From Psychromonas sp. SP041 (lineage in GTDB: Bacteria > Pseudomonadota > Gammaproteobacteria > Enterobacterales > Psychromonadaceae): a DNA stretch of 64,000 bases. Both the position numbers and the translations under genes were made by a program. How positions within the stretch are numbered: position 1 is the first letter of the stretch; each line of letters starts with the position of its first letter. The stretch spans positions 44,309 to 108,308 of the forward strand of contig NZ_CBRF02000014.1 in the NCBI RefSeq assembly GCF_000470315.2, written 5' to 3'. Positions 49,997-60,931 of this stretch are shown piece after piece. The notes beneath the pieces were generated by a model. That model was given only the letters and a program-made list of their open reading frames with translations. It had not been told where the DNA came from and did not search any database.

Positions 49997-50035
49997 CTAG
50001 TAAGTTGTTAAATATAAAATAAGCACTGATATCAT
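49997..50035 (-). CDS. Candidate leader peptide upstream of ilvG
   Basis: A 12-codon frame starting ATG at 50035 reads MISVLILYLTTY, half of it Ile, Leu or Val, in the correct position for an attenuation leader. Bases 50002-50009 (inside it) can pair with 49951-49958 (8 bp perfect). A T run follows near 49936-49941 on the minus strand. The AAAGG before ATG touches the start, so a ribosome site is poor, and no clean terminator stem is seen. Confidence 0.3.
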   Translation of the reverse strand: MISVLILYLTTY

Positions 50036-50152
50036 CCTTTGGATTGCTTGGTTTTATTAAAATCAAAAGCGGATTAGCCTCGAAAGGGGGGAGAGGGTTA
50101 GGTCGAGTTTTTATATAAATCAAATAGAAAGAAGGCGTTATATTTTGTTGTT

Positions 50153-51190
50153 CCTTCGTATTCTTCGTGAAGCGCTTCGTGGTTAATGTTGTTCTTTTAA
50201 ATCAAAAGCAGATTTACCACGAAGGCACGAAGGGTGAAGAAGGTAAGGTCAAAACCTTTATATAAATAGAACACTAAATATTGTATTTATTTGTTAAAAA
50301 TATTTTTAATGTTTTTATTTTCCTTGATGTTCTTTGTGAAGCGTAGCGCTTCGTGGTTAATGTTGTTTTTTTAAATCAACAGCAGATTTAGCACGAAGCC
50401 ACGAAGGGTGAAGAAGGTAAGGTCAAAACTTTTATATAAGTAAAACACTAAATATTGTATTTATTGTTAAAAAATAGTTCTGATGTTTTGATTTTCCTTC
50501 GTGTTCTTCGTGAAGCGTAGCGCTTCGTGGTTAATGTTGTTTTTTAAAATCAACAGTGAATTTACCACGAAGGCACGAAGGGTGAAGAAGGTAAGGTCAA
50601 AACTTTTATATAAGTAAAGCACTAAATATTGTATTTATTGTTAAAAAAATATTTTTGATGTTTTTATTTTCCTTGATGTTCTTCGTGAAGCGTAGCGCTT
50701 CGTGGTTAATGTTGTTTTTTTAAATCAACAGCAGATTTAGCACGAAGCCACGAAGGGTGAAGAAGGTAAGGTCAAAACCTTTATATAAGTAACACACTAA
50801 ATATTGTATTTTTGTTAAAAAAGTAGTTTTGATGTTTTGTTTTCCTTTGTGTTTTTCGTGAAGCGCTTCGTGGTTAATTTTGTTTTTTAAAATCAAAAGT
50901 GAATTTACCACGAAGCCACGAAGGGTGAAGAAGGTAAGGTCAAAACTTTTATATAAGTAAAACACTAAATATTGTATTTATTGTTAAAAAATAGTTCTGA
51001 TGTTTTGATTTTCCTTCGTGTCCTTCGTGAAGCGCAGCGTTTCGTGGTGATTTCTGTTTTAAAACCAACAGGTAATTAACTTCGAAGGGTCGAGAAAGTT
51101 AGGTCAAAAGCTGTAAATAAGTGAATCTTTTATTTTTGACTTTCCTTCATGATCTTGGGGACCATAGCGTTTTGCAGTGATAGATATTTA
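50153..51190. repeat. Tandem array of ~170-175-bp repeat
   Basis: Units start with CCTTCGTGTTCTTCGTGAAG or a close variant at about 50153, 50322, 50496, 50671, 50844, 51013, with a degenerate last one at 51143. Spacing is 169-175 bp, with the last unit 130 bp. Each unit has CTTCGTGAAGCG...CGCTTCGTGG inverted parts, TTTACCACGAAGGCACGAAG, and an AT-rich tail ending in TAAAACACTAAATATTGTAT. Two sub-types alternate (GCAGATTTAGCACG versus GTGAATTTACCACG). A frame of 81 codons at 50720-50965 runs through the repeats and is not a gene. Confidence 0.92.
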
Positions 51191-51219
51191 AAAATTAAGA
51201 CTTATATGGCAAACATAAA

Positions 51220-51248
51220 AAAAGCCTCTAGCAGCTAGAAGCCTTTTT
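51220..51248 (-). terminator. Terminator after the hypothetical gene
   Basis: GCCTCTAG-CAG-CTAGAAGGC-like hairpin with one mismatch, flanked by A7 and T5, giving a T tract in either direction. It follows the stop at 51275 on the minus strand. Confidence 0.75.
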
Positions 51249-51274
51249 AGAATTAATAACAAAATAACAATAAA

Positions 51275-51745
51275 TTATCTAAACGCTTTTGTTGGCGTTT
51301 CAGCTTTACTCTTTGTGTATTCTGCGACGGTTAATTGCTCAAAGGCTAATGCTATCCAACTGCTCATTAACATATCGTAATGCTGTTCAACACCACTACA
51401 ACCGACAACGATATTGCCATATACGAAAGAACCGTAAAATAAAATGTCGTCATCTTGTAATGAAGAAGGGTGTTTATTTTGAATATCAACATTAGCACAA
51501 CCATTACGCCAAGCTTGGTATGCTTTTTTTCTCGCTAACTTGTCAAAAGGAATAGTCCATTCACTTGGATTTCCTAGTGATTGTTCAACTAAAATGGCGT
51601 TATCAAAGTCTGATTCCCATGGTTTTAGCGTAGGATCCATGATCACAATGTGTAGCTCTTTTCGATTAGTGCGTTCAAATAATTTAAGTATTGCTGGAGT
51701 GACTAAATCGATGGCATCTAATGCAATTTCTTTATTGCTTCTCAT
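51275..51745 (-). CDS. Hypothetical cytoplasmic protein
   Basis: 156 residues from ATG 51745, preceded by GAGGAAG at good spacing; the frame is open to 51775 but that adds ten residues without a site. No signal or membrane segment. Features: IALDAIDLVTPAILKLFERT, LHIVIMDPTLKPW, and a well-ordered SLQDDDILFYGSFVYGNIVVGCSGVEQHYDMLMSSWIALAFEQLT, which looks conserved rather than random. I do not recognise the family with confidence. It stands between the repeat array and comM. Confidence 0.7.
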   Translation of the reverse strand: MRSNKEIALDAIDLVTPAILKLFERTNRKELHIVIMDPTLKPWESDFDNAILVEQSLGNPSEWTIPFDKLARKKAYQAWRNGCANVDIQNKHPSSLQDDDILFYGSFVYGNIVVGCSGVEQHYDMLMSSWIALAFEQLTVAEYTKSKAETPTKAFR

Positions 51746-52059
51746 TTTAAACTTCCTCGTTCTTGATTCATTCATTATTGTTTAAGTTGTCATACGATAC
51801 TATTTAATATAAAAAAATACCGTGAAGAACCACCCACTTTAAATACCCTTTATGCTAAATAATCGCCGTCCTAACCATCACTAATTATAAAAAGTAACTG
51901 TATTGAATTCTTAAACTATTTAGGTTGAAATTTTATATATTAAATAACTTAATCACGGTTATTGTTGTGCTATTTTTTGCTGAATAATTTTTGACTTCTA
52001 TACTTGTTTGATTACACCGTTAATTAATTCTTTAACTAATGAATATCAAAGGGAGTTTC
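51746..52059. promoter_or_regulatory. Divergent promoter region
   Basis: 314 bases between the hypothetical gene and comM, AT-rich, without a gene. It should hold both promoters, but I see no clear operator. Confidence 0.35.
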
Positions 52060-53574
52060 ATGGCATTAGCAAGATTAGTTTGTCGCTCTATTTCAGGAGT
52101 CGATGCACCTGAAGTAGAGGTTGAAGTGCACCTTGGTACGGGGTTACCCGGCTTTTCTTTGGTTGGTTTACCTGAAACGTCGGTTAAAGAAGCTAAGGAT
52201 AGAGTACGTAGTGCTATTTTGAATAGTAACTTTAAATTCCCAAGTAAAAGAATCACTGTCAATCTAGCGCCTGCTAATTTACCTAAAGAAGGTGGTCGAT
52301 TTGATTTAGCGATTGCTATCGGCATTTTATTAGCATCAGACCAAATAAAGTGTCCTGAAATATTAAACTTTGAATGTTATGGGGAGCTATCCTTATCTGG
52401 GGAGTTACGCTGCGTCGATGGTATCATTCCCTGTGCTTTAGCGGCTAAACAACAAAAGCGACAAGTGATTGTGTGTACTGACAACGAGCATGAATGTGCA
52501 TTGACTGGCGCACAAGGTTTTGTTGCAAAACATTTGATTGATGTCTGTGCCTTTTTACAGCAACAATTAACATTACCTTCAGCAGAGCAAAGTGAAGCGC
52601 CGCCAGCCAAACATTCTCACCTTGATTTCAGTGATGTATTAGGACAAGAGCAAGCTAAAAGGGTATTAGAAATTGCTGCGACTGGTTCCCATAATTTACT
52701 ACTGATTGGTCCGCCTGGTACTGGAAAGAGTATGTTAGCTGAGCGGTTTATGACGTTATTGCCTAATTTGGAAGAGCAGCAAGCATTACAAACGGCGGCT
52801 GTATATTCAGTATGTGGCAAGCAACGTGATGATTGGTTTTCTCCTCCTTATCGAGCTCCGCATCACAGTGCATCAGCGGTTGCATTAGTGGGGGGCGGTG
52901 GAAAGCCTAAACCGGGTGAAATATCTTTATCTCATCATGGTGTTTTATTTCTCGATGAGTTACCTGAATTTCCAAGACAAGTGTTAGACAGTTTACGCCA
53001 GCCAATGGAAAACCATAATGTCACTATTTCTCGCGCGGCCAATCAAGTCACTTTCCCCGCTCATTTTCAACTGATTGCGGCCATGAACCCAAGTCCTTGT
53101 GGTCATATATCCGGACAGCTCAGGCGCAGTACTCCAGATCAGATCTTACGTTATTTAAATCGTTTATCAGGGCCATTTTTAGACCGTTTTGCATTGGCTA
53201 TTATGGTGCCCTTATTACCTAAGGGAATGTTGGCTGATTCACAGCAAGGGTTACATAATTCAACTGAAAAAAGTGCAGATATTAAAGAAAGGGTTTTAGT
53301 TGCTCGTAATATTCAACTACAACGTCAAGGTAAGTTAAACCATTACTTATCAAGTCAAGAGGTGAATATATATTGCGTATTAACGAAGGAGGATGCATTG
53401 TTTTTAGAGCAAGCGATTGAGAAAATGGGATTGTCTATTCGGGCTTGGCATAGTTTGTTGAAAGTCGCTCGGAGCATTGCCGATCTGCAGCAGCAACAAA
53501 ATATTACTAAAGCACACTTGTGTGAAGCGTTAAACTATCGAGCGATGGACCGCTTATTGAGTAGCTTTAATTAG
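52060..53574 (+). CDS. comM: Mg-chelatase-like AAA+ ATPase ComM (YifB)
   Basis: AAA+ helicase that helps branch migration in natural transformation (Vibrio ComM). 504 residues from ATG 52060 with AGGGAG upstream. N-terminal lon-protease-like fold (VEVEVHLGTGLPGFSLVGLPE), Walker A IGPPGTGKSMLAERF, Walker B LFLDELPEF, AAMNPSPCGHISGQLRRSTPDQILRYLNRLSGP, and a C-terminal Mg-chelatase segment. Complete length. Alone, convergent with the next gene. Confidence 0.92.
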   Translation: MALARLVCRSISGVDAPEVEVEVHLGTGLPGFSLVGLPETSVKEAKDRVRSAILNSNFKFPSKRITVNLAPANLPKEGGRFDLAIAIGILLASDQIKCPEILNFECYGELSLSGELRCVDGIIPCALAAKQQKRQVIVCTDNEHECALTGAQGFVAKHLIDVCAFLQQQLTLPSAEQSEAPPAKHSHLDFSDVLGQEQAKRVLEIAATGSHNLLLIGPPGTGKSMLAERFMTLLPNLEEQQALQTAAVYSVCGKQRDDWFSPPYRAPHHSASAVALVGGGGKPKPGEISLSHHGVLFLDELPEFPRQVLDSLRQPMENHNVTISRAANQVTFPAHFQLIAAMNPSPCGHISGQLRRSTPDQILRYLNRLSGPFLDRFALAIMVPLLPKGMLADSQQGLHNSTEKSADIKERVLVARNIQLQRQGKLNHYLSSQEVNIYCVLTKEDALFLEQAIEKMGLSIRAWHSLLKVARSIADLQQQQNITKAHLCEALNYRAMDRLLSSFN

Positions 53575-53666
53575 TGGATATTCATACTTAATTCATTGAC
53601 TGTTTTAAACCGTAAACAATCACTCAAGCAATCAATTAATTAAACTTATATATGAGAGTGCACTCG

Positions 53667-54560
53667 TTATAAAGGTAACCAAGGAATGGTATTAATTGAG
53701 TGTAGTGATTGTTCAGAGATAAAAGAGTTCTCGAGATGAAAAACTTTGCGTGTATTCAAGTGTAATGCTTCAAGTTTATCTTTAAAATAATCTTCTAATA
53801 ATTGCGTTAATACACCCTTTTCTTGAAGTGATGTTAAGCCTACCGTTAATCGTTCAGCTAAGTCTGGACGATCGCCATTAACAAAAAAGAATAATGGAAA
53901 AGGGTAATGGAAAAGTAAATTGTTTTCGACGACTAAATTAGAGTTTTTCTGTAGCTCAAGCTCATCTCCAATTTCATTAATACCTCGTAAAAAGCAATCA
54001 AAACGTTGTTTTTCTAATTGTCTAAATAACAAAGAATACTTATAGGATGTCTGAACGTTTAGCCCATTATTTTTTAATATTTTGGTATCAAGCCAATCCT
54101 GCTGTTGTCCAATTGTGATATTCTTATCAATGAAATCTTGCATGTTGTTAATGTTAAAGAATTTATATTGATGGTTCTTTCTGATTAAACAAACTCGATA
54201 GCCTAATAACCCCTCAAGTAGTGGAATACGAACTGCAATTGCACTTTTTTCTCTGCTTTCGCTACTTGCAAAATGTGCAATGTCCAACTCTCCTTTGTGC
54301 TTTTTAGATAACTTCGATATTGCTCTTCTTTGTTCCATCGGTATTGATGAAACTATTTCATAATCACCGTATTCTTCTTTTGTAATATCAAGTGCTTGGT
54401 TAAGTATTTGCATAATTACTTTGGTAGGATTATCAATAGTATGTTGCCAAACAATTATTTTTTTCGGTGAAATAGGCACAACTGATTTTTCTTTAGCGTG
54501 ACCGACGGATGAAAAAATAATTGAGAGTATAGTGATCATCAAAATGGTTAATTTCAGCAT
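53667..54560 (-). CDS. Orphan periplasmic solute-binding-like protein (SBP_bac_3 type fold)
   Basis: 297 residues with a signal peptide (LKLTILMITILSIIFSSVGHA|K). The rest resembles type-2 periplasmic binding proteins of the amino-acid family in outline (KKIIVWQH start, ELDIAHFASSESREKS, RVCLIRKNHQYKFFNI, LVVENNLLFHYPFPLFFFVNGDRPDLAERLTVGL). No permease or ATPase is adjacent. Such orphans can be ligand sensors. The family assignment is by shape only. Confidence 0.62.
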   Translation of the reverse strand: MLKLTILMITILSIIFSSVGHAKEKSVVPISPKKIIVWQHTIDNPTKVIMQILNQALDITKEEYGDYEIVSSIPMEQRRAISKLSKKHKGELDIAHFASSESREKSAIAVRIPLLEGLLGYRVCLIRKNHQYKFFNINNMQDFIDKNITIGQQQDWLDTKILKNNGLNVQTSYKYSLLFRQLEKQRFDCFLRGINEIGDELELQKNSNLVVENNLLFHYPFPLFFFVNGDRPDLAERLTVGLTSLQEKGVLTQLLEDYFKDKLEALHLNTRKVFHLENSFISEQSLHSINTIPWLPL

Positions 54561-54663
54561 ATTCTTATCATTAAAATTTAAAGTACTAATAGGTTAAAGT
54601 GCGCTTTGCACGCTGAGCTTTATCATTTTATTCATTGAAATGTTAATTTGGACAATATGTCAT

Positions 54664-54693
54664 AAAAAAGGGACTTAAATTAAGTCCCTTTTT
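54664..54693 (-). terminator. Terminator after valS
   Basis: AAAAAGGGACTTAA / TTAAGTCCCTTTTT, a short-loop perfect hairpin with A and T tracts on both sides. About 40 bp beyond the valS stop. Confidence 0.85.
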
Positions 54694-54733
54694 AGTTTTT
54701 ACTTAGTTAATGTCAAACTAATTAATCATTATA

Positions 54734-57595
54734 TTAAAGCGCTTTGATTGTCTCAATTTGCTCATTTAGTTTGTCGCAAGTTGTTTGGAATTCAGCTTGT
54801 TTCGCTTTTTCCTTAGTAATAACCGCTTCTGGTGCATTACTCACAAAACGTTCGTTACTTAACTTGCCTGATACCTTGTCTAGCTCTTTCGTTGCTTTCT
54901 CAAGTTGCTTCGCTAAACGTGCTAGCTCAGCTTCAACATCAATTAAACCAGCCATTGGAATCAACAACTCTAAGCCGCCTACTAAAGCGGTAACAGACGC
55001 TGGTGTTTCTTGACCTTTAGCAACAAAAGTAACACTTTCTAATTTTGCTAATGCCGCTAAAAATGCTTCATTATCAGCAAATCGACGCGTATCTTCACTG
55101 CTTGCATTTCTAACTAACACGTTAAGCGGTACTTTCGGGCTAATATCCATTTCACCACGAATGTTACGCACTGCATCAATCACTTGCTTAACCCATTCAA
55201 GGTCCGCCACGGCTTGTTCATCAACCTGCGCTGCATCATATTCAGGGTAAGCTTCAAGCATGATAGTGTCACCACCTTGACCTGTGATGGCTTTCACACG
55301 TTGCCAAATTTCTTCAGTCATAAACGGTAGCATTGGATGTGCAACACGTAATAATGTTTCTAATACGCTGATTAGCGTATGTCGAGTACCACGTTGCTCG
55401 TCTTCATTGCCTTTGAATAAAACAGGTTTAGTTAACTCTAAGTACCAGCCACAGAATTCATTCCAGATGAAATCGTAAAGAATGTTTGCAGCGATATCAA
55501 AACGGTAGGTATCTAATGCTTGGCGGAACTCTTTGATCATATTTTGCAATTGACCTTGAATCCAACGATCGGCAAGGCTAAATTGCATCGCTTTGTTATC
55601 GCCAAAACCAAAATCTTGATCTTCTGCATCCATTAATACATAACGGCTCGCATTCCATAACTTGTTACAGAAGTTACGGTAACCTTCAAGACGATTCATA
55701 TCCCAGTTGATATCACGACCGGTTGATGCCATTGCTGCTAGAGTGAAACGTAGTGCATCTGTACCATGTGCTTCGATACCGTCTGCAAATGTTTTACGCG
55801 TATCTTTTTCAATTTTCTTAGCAAGCTGTGGTTGCATCATGTTGCCAGTACGTTTAGTCACTAAACTTTCTAGGTCTAAACCATCAATCATATCTAAAGG
55901 ATCTAATACGTTACCTTTAGATTTAGACATTTTATCGCCATTTTCGTCGCGAATTAGGCCTGTTACATAAACCGTTTTAAAGGGAACTTGTGGCGTGCCA
56001 TCTTCATTCTTCATAAAGTGCATGGTCATCATGATCATACGCGCAACCCAGAAGAATATGATGTCAAAACCGGTTACCAATACATCAGTAGAGTGGAAGG
56101 TTTTAAGATCCATTGTTTGGTTTGGCCAACCTAGTGTAGAGAATGTCCAAAGACCTGAAGAGAACCACGTATCTAATACGTCATCATCTTGGCGTAATAC
56201 AACGCTGTCATCTAAGTAATGTTTCGCACGTACTTCAGCTTCTGTATGTCCAACATAAACTTTACCTGCTTCGTCATACCACGCTGGGATACGATGCCCC
56301 CACCATAATTGACGTGAAACACACCAATCATTTAAATCATTCATCCATGAGTTGTACATGTTTTCGTATTGTTGTGGTACAAATTTGATATCACCATTAG
56401 CAACCGCTTCTGTTGCTGTTTTAGCAAGAGGAGCAACACGCACATACCATTGGTCTGTTAGCATTGGTTCAATCACAACACCGCCACGGTCTCCGTAAGG
56501 TACTGTTAAATCATGGTCTTTAACTTCTTCTAATAAACCTAATGCATCTAATTCACTAACCACTAGTTTACGCGCAGCCTCACGAGTTAAACCTTGGAAT
56601 TGTGCTGGTAAATCAGCTGGGTAATCTTCACTTTTTTCACCGTTAGTATTAAATACTTCAGCGCTTTCACGAATACAAGCTTCAAAGGTTAAGACGTTGA
56701 TCATTGGTAATTTGTTGCGTTTACCTACTTCATAGTCATTAAAATCATGCGCAGGGGTGATTTTCACACAACCCGTTCCTTTTTCCATATCAGCATGATC
56801 GTCACCAATAATTGGAATTTCACGATTAACAAAAGGTAATAAAATACTTTGACCGATGAGATCTTTATAACGTGGATCTTCAGGGTTAACAGCAACACCT
56901 GTATCGCCTAATACTGTCTCTGGGCGAGTAGTTGCGACTACTATGTAGTCTTTACCATCAGCTGTTTTGACGCCATTTGCTAATGGGTAGCGGAAATGCC
57001 ACATAAACCCTTTAACATCTTTATTTTCTACTTCTAAATCTGAAATAGCAGTTTGTAATTTAGGATCCCAGTTAACCAGACGTTTGCCACGGTAAATAAG
57101 GTCATCATTATACAAATCAACAAAGGTCTTTTTAACGGCTTCAGAAAGGCCATCATCCATGGTAAAGCGTTCACGATCCCAGTCTACAGAGGTACCCAAA
57201 CGACGCATTTGACGAGAAATATTACCGCCAGACTCGGCTTTCCAATCCCAGATTTTTTCGATGAAGGTTTCACGCCCTAATTCTTTACGCGTTTGACCTG
57301 TTTCTGCAAAAAGTTTACGTTCAACGACCATTTGTGTTGCGATACCAGCATGGTCAGTCCCCATTTGCCACAACGTATTTTTACCTTGCATACGTTGGTA
57401 ACGAATAAGCGTATCCATAATCGTATCTTGGAATGCATGACCCATGTGTAAACTACCAGTGACATTTGGTGGTGGGATCATGATGCAGAAACTTTCTTTA
57501 TCAGTATCGCCGTGTGGTTTGAAGTAACCTTTTTCTTCCCAGGTTTGGTAATTTCTTTGCTCAATCGCACTTGGGTTGTATATCTTTTCCATCAT
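54734..57595 (-). CDS. valS: Valyl-tRNA synthetase
   Basis: Class I synthetase charging tRNA-Val; 953 residues, full length. HIGH motif [14 protein letters not shown], editing-domain [20 protein letters not shown] motif [13 protein letters not shown], and the C-terminal coiled coil (about 885-953). Its ATG overlaps the holC stop (ATGA); the second ATG at 57592 gives the family's MEKIYNP start and may be used. Operon pepA-holC-valS as in most gammaproteobacteria. Confidence 0.95.
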   Translation of the reverse strand: MMEKIYNPSAIEQRNYQTWEEKGYFKPHGDTDKESFCIMIPPPNVTGSLHMGHAFQDTIMDTLIRYQRMQGKNTLWQMGTDHAGIATQMVVERKLFAETGQTRKELGRETFIEKIWDWKAESGGNISRQMRRLGTSVDWDRERFTMDDGLSEAVKKTFVDLYNDDLIYRGKRLVNWDPKLQTAISDLEVENKDVKGFMWHFRYPLANGVKTADGKDYIVVATTRPETVLGDTGVAVNPEDPRYKDLIGQSILLPFVNREIPIIGDDHADMEKGTGCVKITPAHDFNDYEVGKRNKLPMINVLTFEACIRESAEVFNTNGEKSEDYPADLPAQFQGLTREAARKLVVSELDALGLLEEVKDHDLTVPYGDRGGVVIEPMLTDQWYVRVAPLAKTATEAVANGDIKFVPQQYENMYNSWMNDLNDWCVSRQLWWGHRIPAWYDEAGKVYVGHTEAEVRAKHYLDDSVVLRQDDDVLDTWFSSGLWTFSTLGWPNQTMDLKTFHSTDVLVTGFDIIFFWVARMIMMTMHFMKNEDGTPQVPFKTVYVTGLIRDENGDKMSKSKGNVLDPLDMIDGLDLESLVTKRTGNMMQPQLAKKIEKDTRKTFADGIEAHGTDALRFTLAAMASTGRDINWDMNRLEGYRNFCNKLWNASRYVLMDAEDQDFGFGDNKAMQFSLADRWIQGQLQNMIKEFRQALDTYRFDIAANILYDFIWNEFCGWYLELTKPVLFKGNEDEQRGTRHTLISVLETLLRVAHPMLPFMTEEIWQRVKAITGQGGDTIMLEAYPEYDAAQVDEQAVADLEWVKQVIDAVRNIRGEMDISPKVPLNVLVRNASSEDTRRFADNEAFLAALAKLESVTFVAKGQETPASVTALVGGLELLIPMAGLIDVEAELARLAKQLEKATKELDKVSGKLSNERFVSNAPEAVITKEKAKQAEFQTTCDKLNEQIETIKAL

Positions 57596-58080
57596 TTGTC
57601 TTCTGTCTGGTTAGTTAACTCTTGAGATGCAGTCTTAACATCTTGAGTAGAGAGGGTGTGGCCTAATTTTTTATAAGCACTGTAGCGCATTCGCGCATTA
57701 ATTTTTAGTTGTTCTTGTGCTGGCACAAAATCAATAATTTGTTGGAAGTTTAAATTAAATTCCGGAATGTTTTGGCTGAGGTTAATCAGCACTGCACGCG
57801 GGTGTTGCGGTGCAAGCCAACTAATCTCAACCGGAGATCCATAACGAGGACCTTCACCAATTAAGTTATGCGGGACAAAACTATCGCCATCAAACTGCCA
57901 TAAATACTCATCAACAGTAAAAGCATCCTGTTGATTTTCAGTATAAATAAACACTTTTTTATTTTGTTGGTAATAAAAAGCCGCGAGCTGGCAAGCTTGC
58001 ACAAAATGTGTTGGCAAACTCGCTTCAGCTGTTGATGCTAAAGTATCTTCTGAGTGAATATAAAAGATAACTTGGCTCAT
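57592..58080 (-). CDS. holC: DNA polymerase III chi subunit
   Basis: Subunit of the clamp-loader complex that contacts SSB. 162 residues; [10 protein letters not shown] start, [42 protein letters not shown] and [12 protein letters not shown] are the HolC pattern. The C-terminal 25 residues are longer than usual and polar. Between pepA and valS. Confidence 0.92.
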   Translation of the reverse strand: MSQVIFYIHSEDTLASTAEASLPTHFVQACQLAAFYYQQNKKVFIYTENQQDAFTVDEYLWQFDGDSFVPHNLIGEGPRYGSPVEISWLAPQHPRAVLINLSQNIPEFNLNFQQIIDFVPAQEQLKINARMRYSAYKKLGHTLSTQDVKTASQELTNQTEDK

Positions 58081-58112
58081 TATGAACTCAACTTATTATT
58101 GAACGTTAACAT

Positions 58113-59627
58113 TTAAGCGTCTAATTCCGCTATTTCTTGTTCACTACGATTAATGACAAATTGTGTTAATAACGGAACAGGGCGGCCAGTCGCACCTTTG
58201 TTAGCGCCTGAGCGCCAAGCTGTACCAGCAATATCCAAATGTGCCCAGTTATAAGCTTTAGTGAAACGAGATAAGAAACAAGCCGCTGTAATCGAACCAG
58301 CAGGGCGACCGCCAATGTTTGCCATATCTGCAAATGGGCTATCAAGTTGCTTTTGGAAATCATCGTCCATCGGTAATTGCCATGCTTTATCACCCGTTTG
58401 GTTTGATGCACCTAAAATCTCATGAACCATACCTTTATGTGGGCTCATTAGTGCACTGATGTTATGACCTAATGCCATTATACAAGCACCTGTTAAGGTC
58501 GCTACGTCGATAACACATTCTGGGTCAAAACGTTCTACATAAGTTAATGCGTCACATAAGACTAAACGGCCTTCAGCATCGGTGTTTAATACTTCAACAG
58601 TGAGTCCAGCCATGGTCGTTAAGATATCACCAGGACGGTATGCTTTGCTTGATGGCATATTTTCAGCACCTGCAATCACACCAATCACGTTAATACCTAA
58701 GTCTAGTTGAGCGATTGCTTCTAATGCACCAAAGACTGATGCAGCGCCGCCCATGTCGTATTTCATTTCATCCATACCTGCGCCTGGTTTTAATGAAATA
58801 CCACCAGAGTCAAAGGTTAATCCTTTACCAACAAGTACAATCGGTTTTTGATCCGTTGGACCGCCTTGATAATTGATAATTGACATATAAGCAGGGTTCG
58901 CCGAACCTTGTGCTACTGCTAGGTAACTGTTCATGCCTAACGCTTTCATTTGCTCTGTATCAACCACTTCAGTTGTGATTTTATCAAAGCGTTGATCAAG
59001 CTCTTGTGCTTGTTGGCTTAAATACAGCGGAGTACAAATATTTGGCGGCATATTCGCTAAATCTTTACATAATTTCATACCTGCAGATATAGCTAATCCA
59101 TGTTGTAAGGCTAATTCTGCACGCGTTAATTCTTTACGACTTGGTACATTAAACGTTAATTTACGTAATGGACGGCGAGTATTGTCTTTATTGGTTTTGA
59201 ATTGGTCGAAGTTGTATAAGCTATCTTGCGTTGCTTCGATCGCTTGGCGAACTGCCCAATAGCTATCTCTACCTTTAATATGCAATTCAGATAAAAAACA
59301 AATGGCCTCAAGTGCGCCTGTATCATTTAATGTTGAAATGGTTTTTTCAATGATCTGTTTGTATTGTGTTTCAGTTAGCTCTCGCTCTTTACCACAGCCA
59401 ACTAATAAAACTCTTTCGCTTAATACGTTAGGTACATGGTGTAAAAATAATACCTGTCCTACTTTACCTTCAATATCACCACGACGTAGTAATGAACTTA
59501 GATAACCTTCGCTGATTTCATCTAAAACTTCAGCTGCATGAGATAAACGTCGAGGTTCAAATACACCAACAACGATACATGCGCTGCGCTGTTTTTCTGG
59601 GCTACCACTTTTTACGAGAAATTCCAT
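58113..59627 (-). CDS. pepA: Cytosol (leucyl) aminopeptidase A
   Basis: M17 aminopeptidase, also a DNA-binding protein in Xer recombination in E. coli. 504 residues, full length. Metal/catalytic segments [31 protein letters not shown], and [20 protein letters not shown] site before ATG. Divergent from lptF with 185 bp between, as in E. coli. Confidence 0.95.
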   Translation of the reverse strand: MEFLVKSGSPEKQRSACIVVGVFEPRRLSHAAEVLDEISEGYLSSLLRRGDIEGKVGQVLFLHHVPNVLSERVLLVGCGKERELTETQYKQIIEKTISTLNDTGALEAICFLSELHIKGRDSYWAVRQAIEATQDSLYNFDQFKTNKDNTRRPLRKLTFNVPSRKELTRAELALQHGLAISAGMKLCKDLANMPPNICTPLYLSQQAQELDQRFDKITTEVVDTEQMKALGMNSYLAVAQGSANPAYMSIINYQGGPTDQKPIVLVGKGLTFDSGGISLKPGAGMDEMKYDMGGAASVFGALEAIAQLDLGINVIGVIAGAENMPSSKAYRPGDILTTMAGLTVEVLNTDAEGRLVLCDALTYVERFDPECVIDVATLTGACIMALGHNISALMSPHKGMVHEILGASNQTGDKAWQLPMDDDFQKQLDSPFADMANIGGRPAGSITAACFLSRFTKAYNWAHLDIAGTAWRSGANKGATGRPVPLLTQFVINRSEQEIAELDA

Positions 59628-59812
59628 ATGTATCCTTAAAACGATTATATTGAGATTAACTGTGCTATTTTTATGAAAATGCAGTTATCATTGGTCATTG
59701 TGGACCTTGAAACGTAATATAAACTTACTAAAATAGCAATTTTACCGTAATAGTTTGCTTAATCCACTATTTTACCGCTTTTGTAGCATCTTATTTTACA
59801 TTGGAGATCAGC

Positions 59813-60931
59813 TTGATAATTCTTCGTTATTTAATGTTAGAAACATTTAAAAGCCAAGTTGGCATTCTCTTTGTTTTAGTTCTTATATTTGTTAGTCAGA
59901 AATTTATTACTATCCTTGCTCAAGCTATTAATGGTGTTATCCCTGCCGATTTAGTATTAACTGTTTTATATTTAAATATGCCTACCTTGGGTACGTTAAT
60001 GTTACCCATTAGTTTCTATCTCGCGATATTATTTGCGCATGGTCGGTTACACAGTGAAAGTGAAATGGTGGCATTGACCTCTTGTGGTTATAGTCCAAAT
60101 AAAGTGCTGAAAGCAACATTAATGTTGTCAGTACTCACTTTTGTTTTTGCTAGCTTTAATAGCTTATATTTAGCGCCTACCGCAGAAGATGAAATGGTTT
60201 CTGTTATTGAAAAAGCTGAAGCCAATGCAGGTACTGCAACCTTAATTGAAGGGCGTTTTCATAAAGCATCTGGTAATGGTGGAGTAGTCTATGTTGAAAA
60301 ATATGAAAAAAATAAAACGTTAGTTAATGTTTTTGCTGCCCATTGGCCAAAAGAGGAAGAAGGAATATCTCCTTCAGTGATCACGGCTAAAACAGGTAAT
60401 GTTGCGAATAAAAAAGACGGCACTTGGCTAACTTTAAAAGATGGTCAACGTTACGCTGGTATTGTAGGTAAAAATGAATTCGAGAACTCTCAATTTTCAA
60501 CTTACCAAGTACATATTGCTAATGCAGCAGTAGAGAATAAAAAACGCAGTGTTGATGCTTTACCTACTTCAGCGCTCATTGGTGTTAATGACACACGTTA
60601 TCAAGCTGAGTTGCAGTGGCGTATTGCTATTCCCGTCTCTATATTATTAATTACTTTTATGGCCGTTCCTATGGCTAAAGTTAATCCTCGTCAAGGGCGT
60701 TACGCAAAACTATTGCCGGCTTTAGCACTCTATTTAAGCTTCTTTTTGTTATTAAGTGCTTCAAAGAGTTTAATTGAAGACGGAGTGATCCCTTACTTTG
60801 GTATTTGGGCAGTACAAATATTATTCTTTTTTATTGGCGTTATATTACATTTGCAAACTATCGGGAAATTTAATGTTAAGCCAAAAAAACAAAAGTTGAA
60901 AAATGTTGAAACGCCTAAGGTGGATAAATAA
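59813..60931 (+). CDS. lptF: LPS export system permease LptF
   Basis: One of two inner-membrane permeases of the LptB2FG transporter that sends LPS to the outer membrane. 372 residues. I chose TTG at 59813: GGAG lies 6 bases upstream and it gives MIILRYLMLETFKSQ, like the E. coli start MIIIRYLVRETLKSQ. The TTG at 59801 is also open. Six helices with a large periplasmic jellyroll domain between residues about 125 and 260. lptG follows with no gap. Confidence 0.92.
   Translation: MIILRYLMLETFKSQVGILFVLVLIFVSQKFITILAQAINGVIPADLVLTVLYLNMPTLGTLMLPISFYLAILFAHGRLHSESEMVALTSCGYSPNKVLKATLMLSVLTFVFASFNSLYLAPTAEDEMVSVIEKAEANAGTATLIEGRFHKASGNGGVVYVEKYEKNKTLVNVFAAHWPKEEEGISPSVITAKTGNVANKKDGTWLTLKDGQRYAGIVGKNEFENSQFSTYQVHIANAAVENKKRSVDALPTSALIGVNDTRYQAELQWRIAIPVSILLITFMAVPMAKVNPRQGRYAKLLPALALYLSFFLLLSASKSLIEDGVIPYFGIWAVQILFFFIGVILHLQTIGKFNVKPKKQKLKNVETPKVDK

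Noticed and set aside
50720..50965. 81-codon frame
   Set aside because: It runs through two copies of the tandem repeat and repeats itself; no support as a gene.
50153..51190. Possible CRISPR array
   Set aside because: Units are 169-175 bp and repeat along their whole length; there are no unique spacers and no cas genes.
54744..56388. Several plus-strand frames opposite valS
   Set aside because: They lie antisense to a full-length, well-recognised gene and have no signs of coding.
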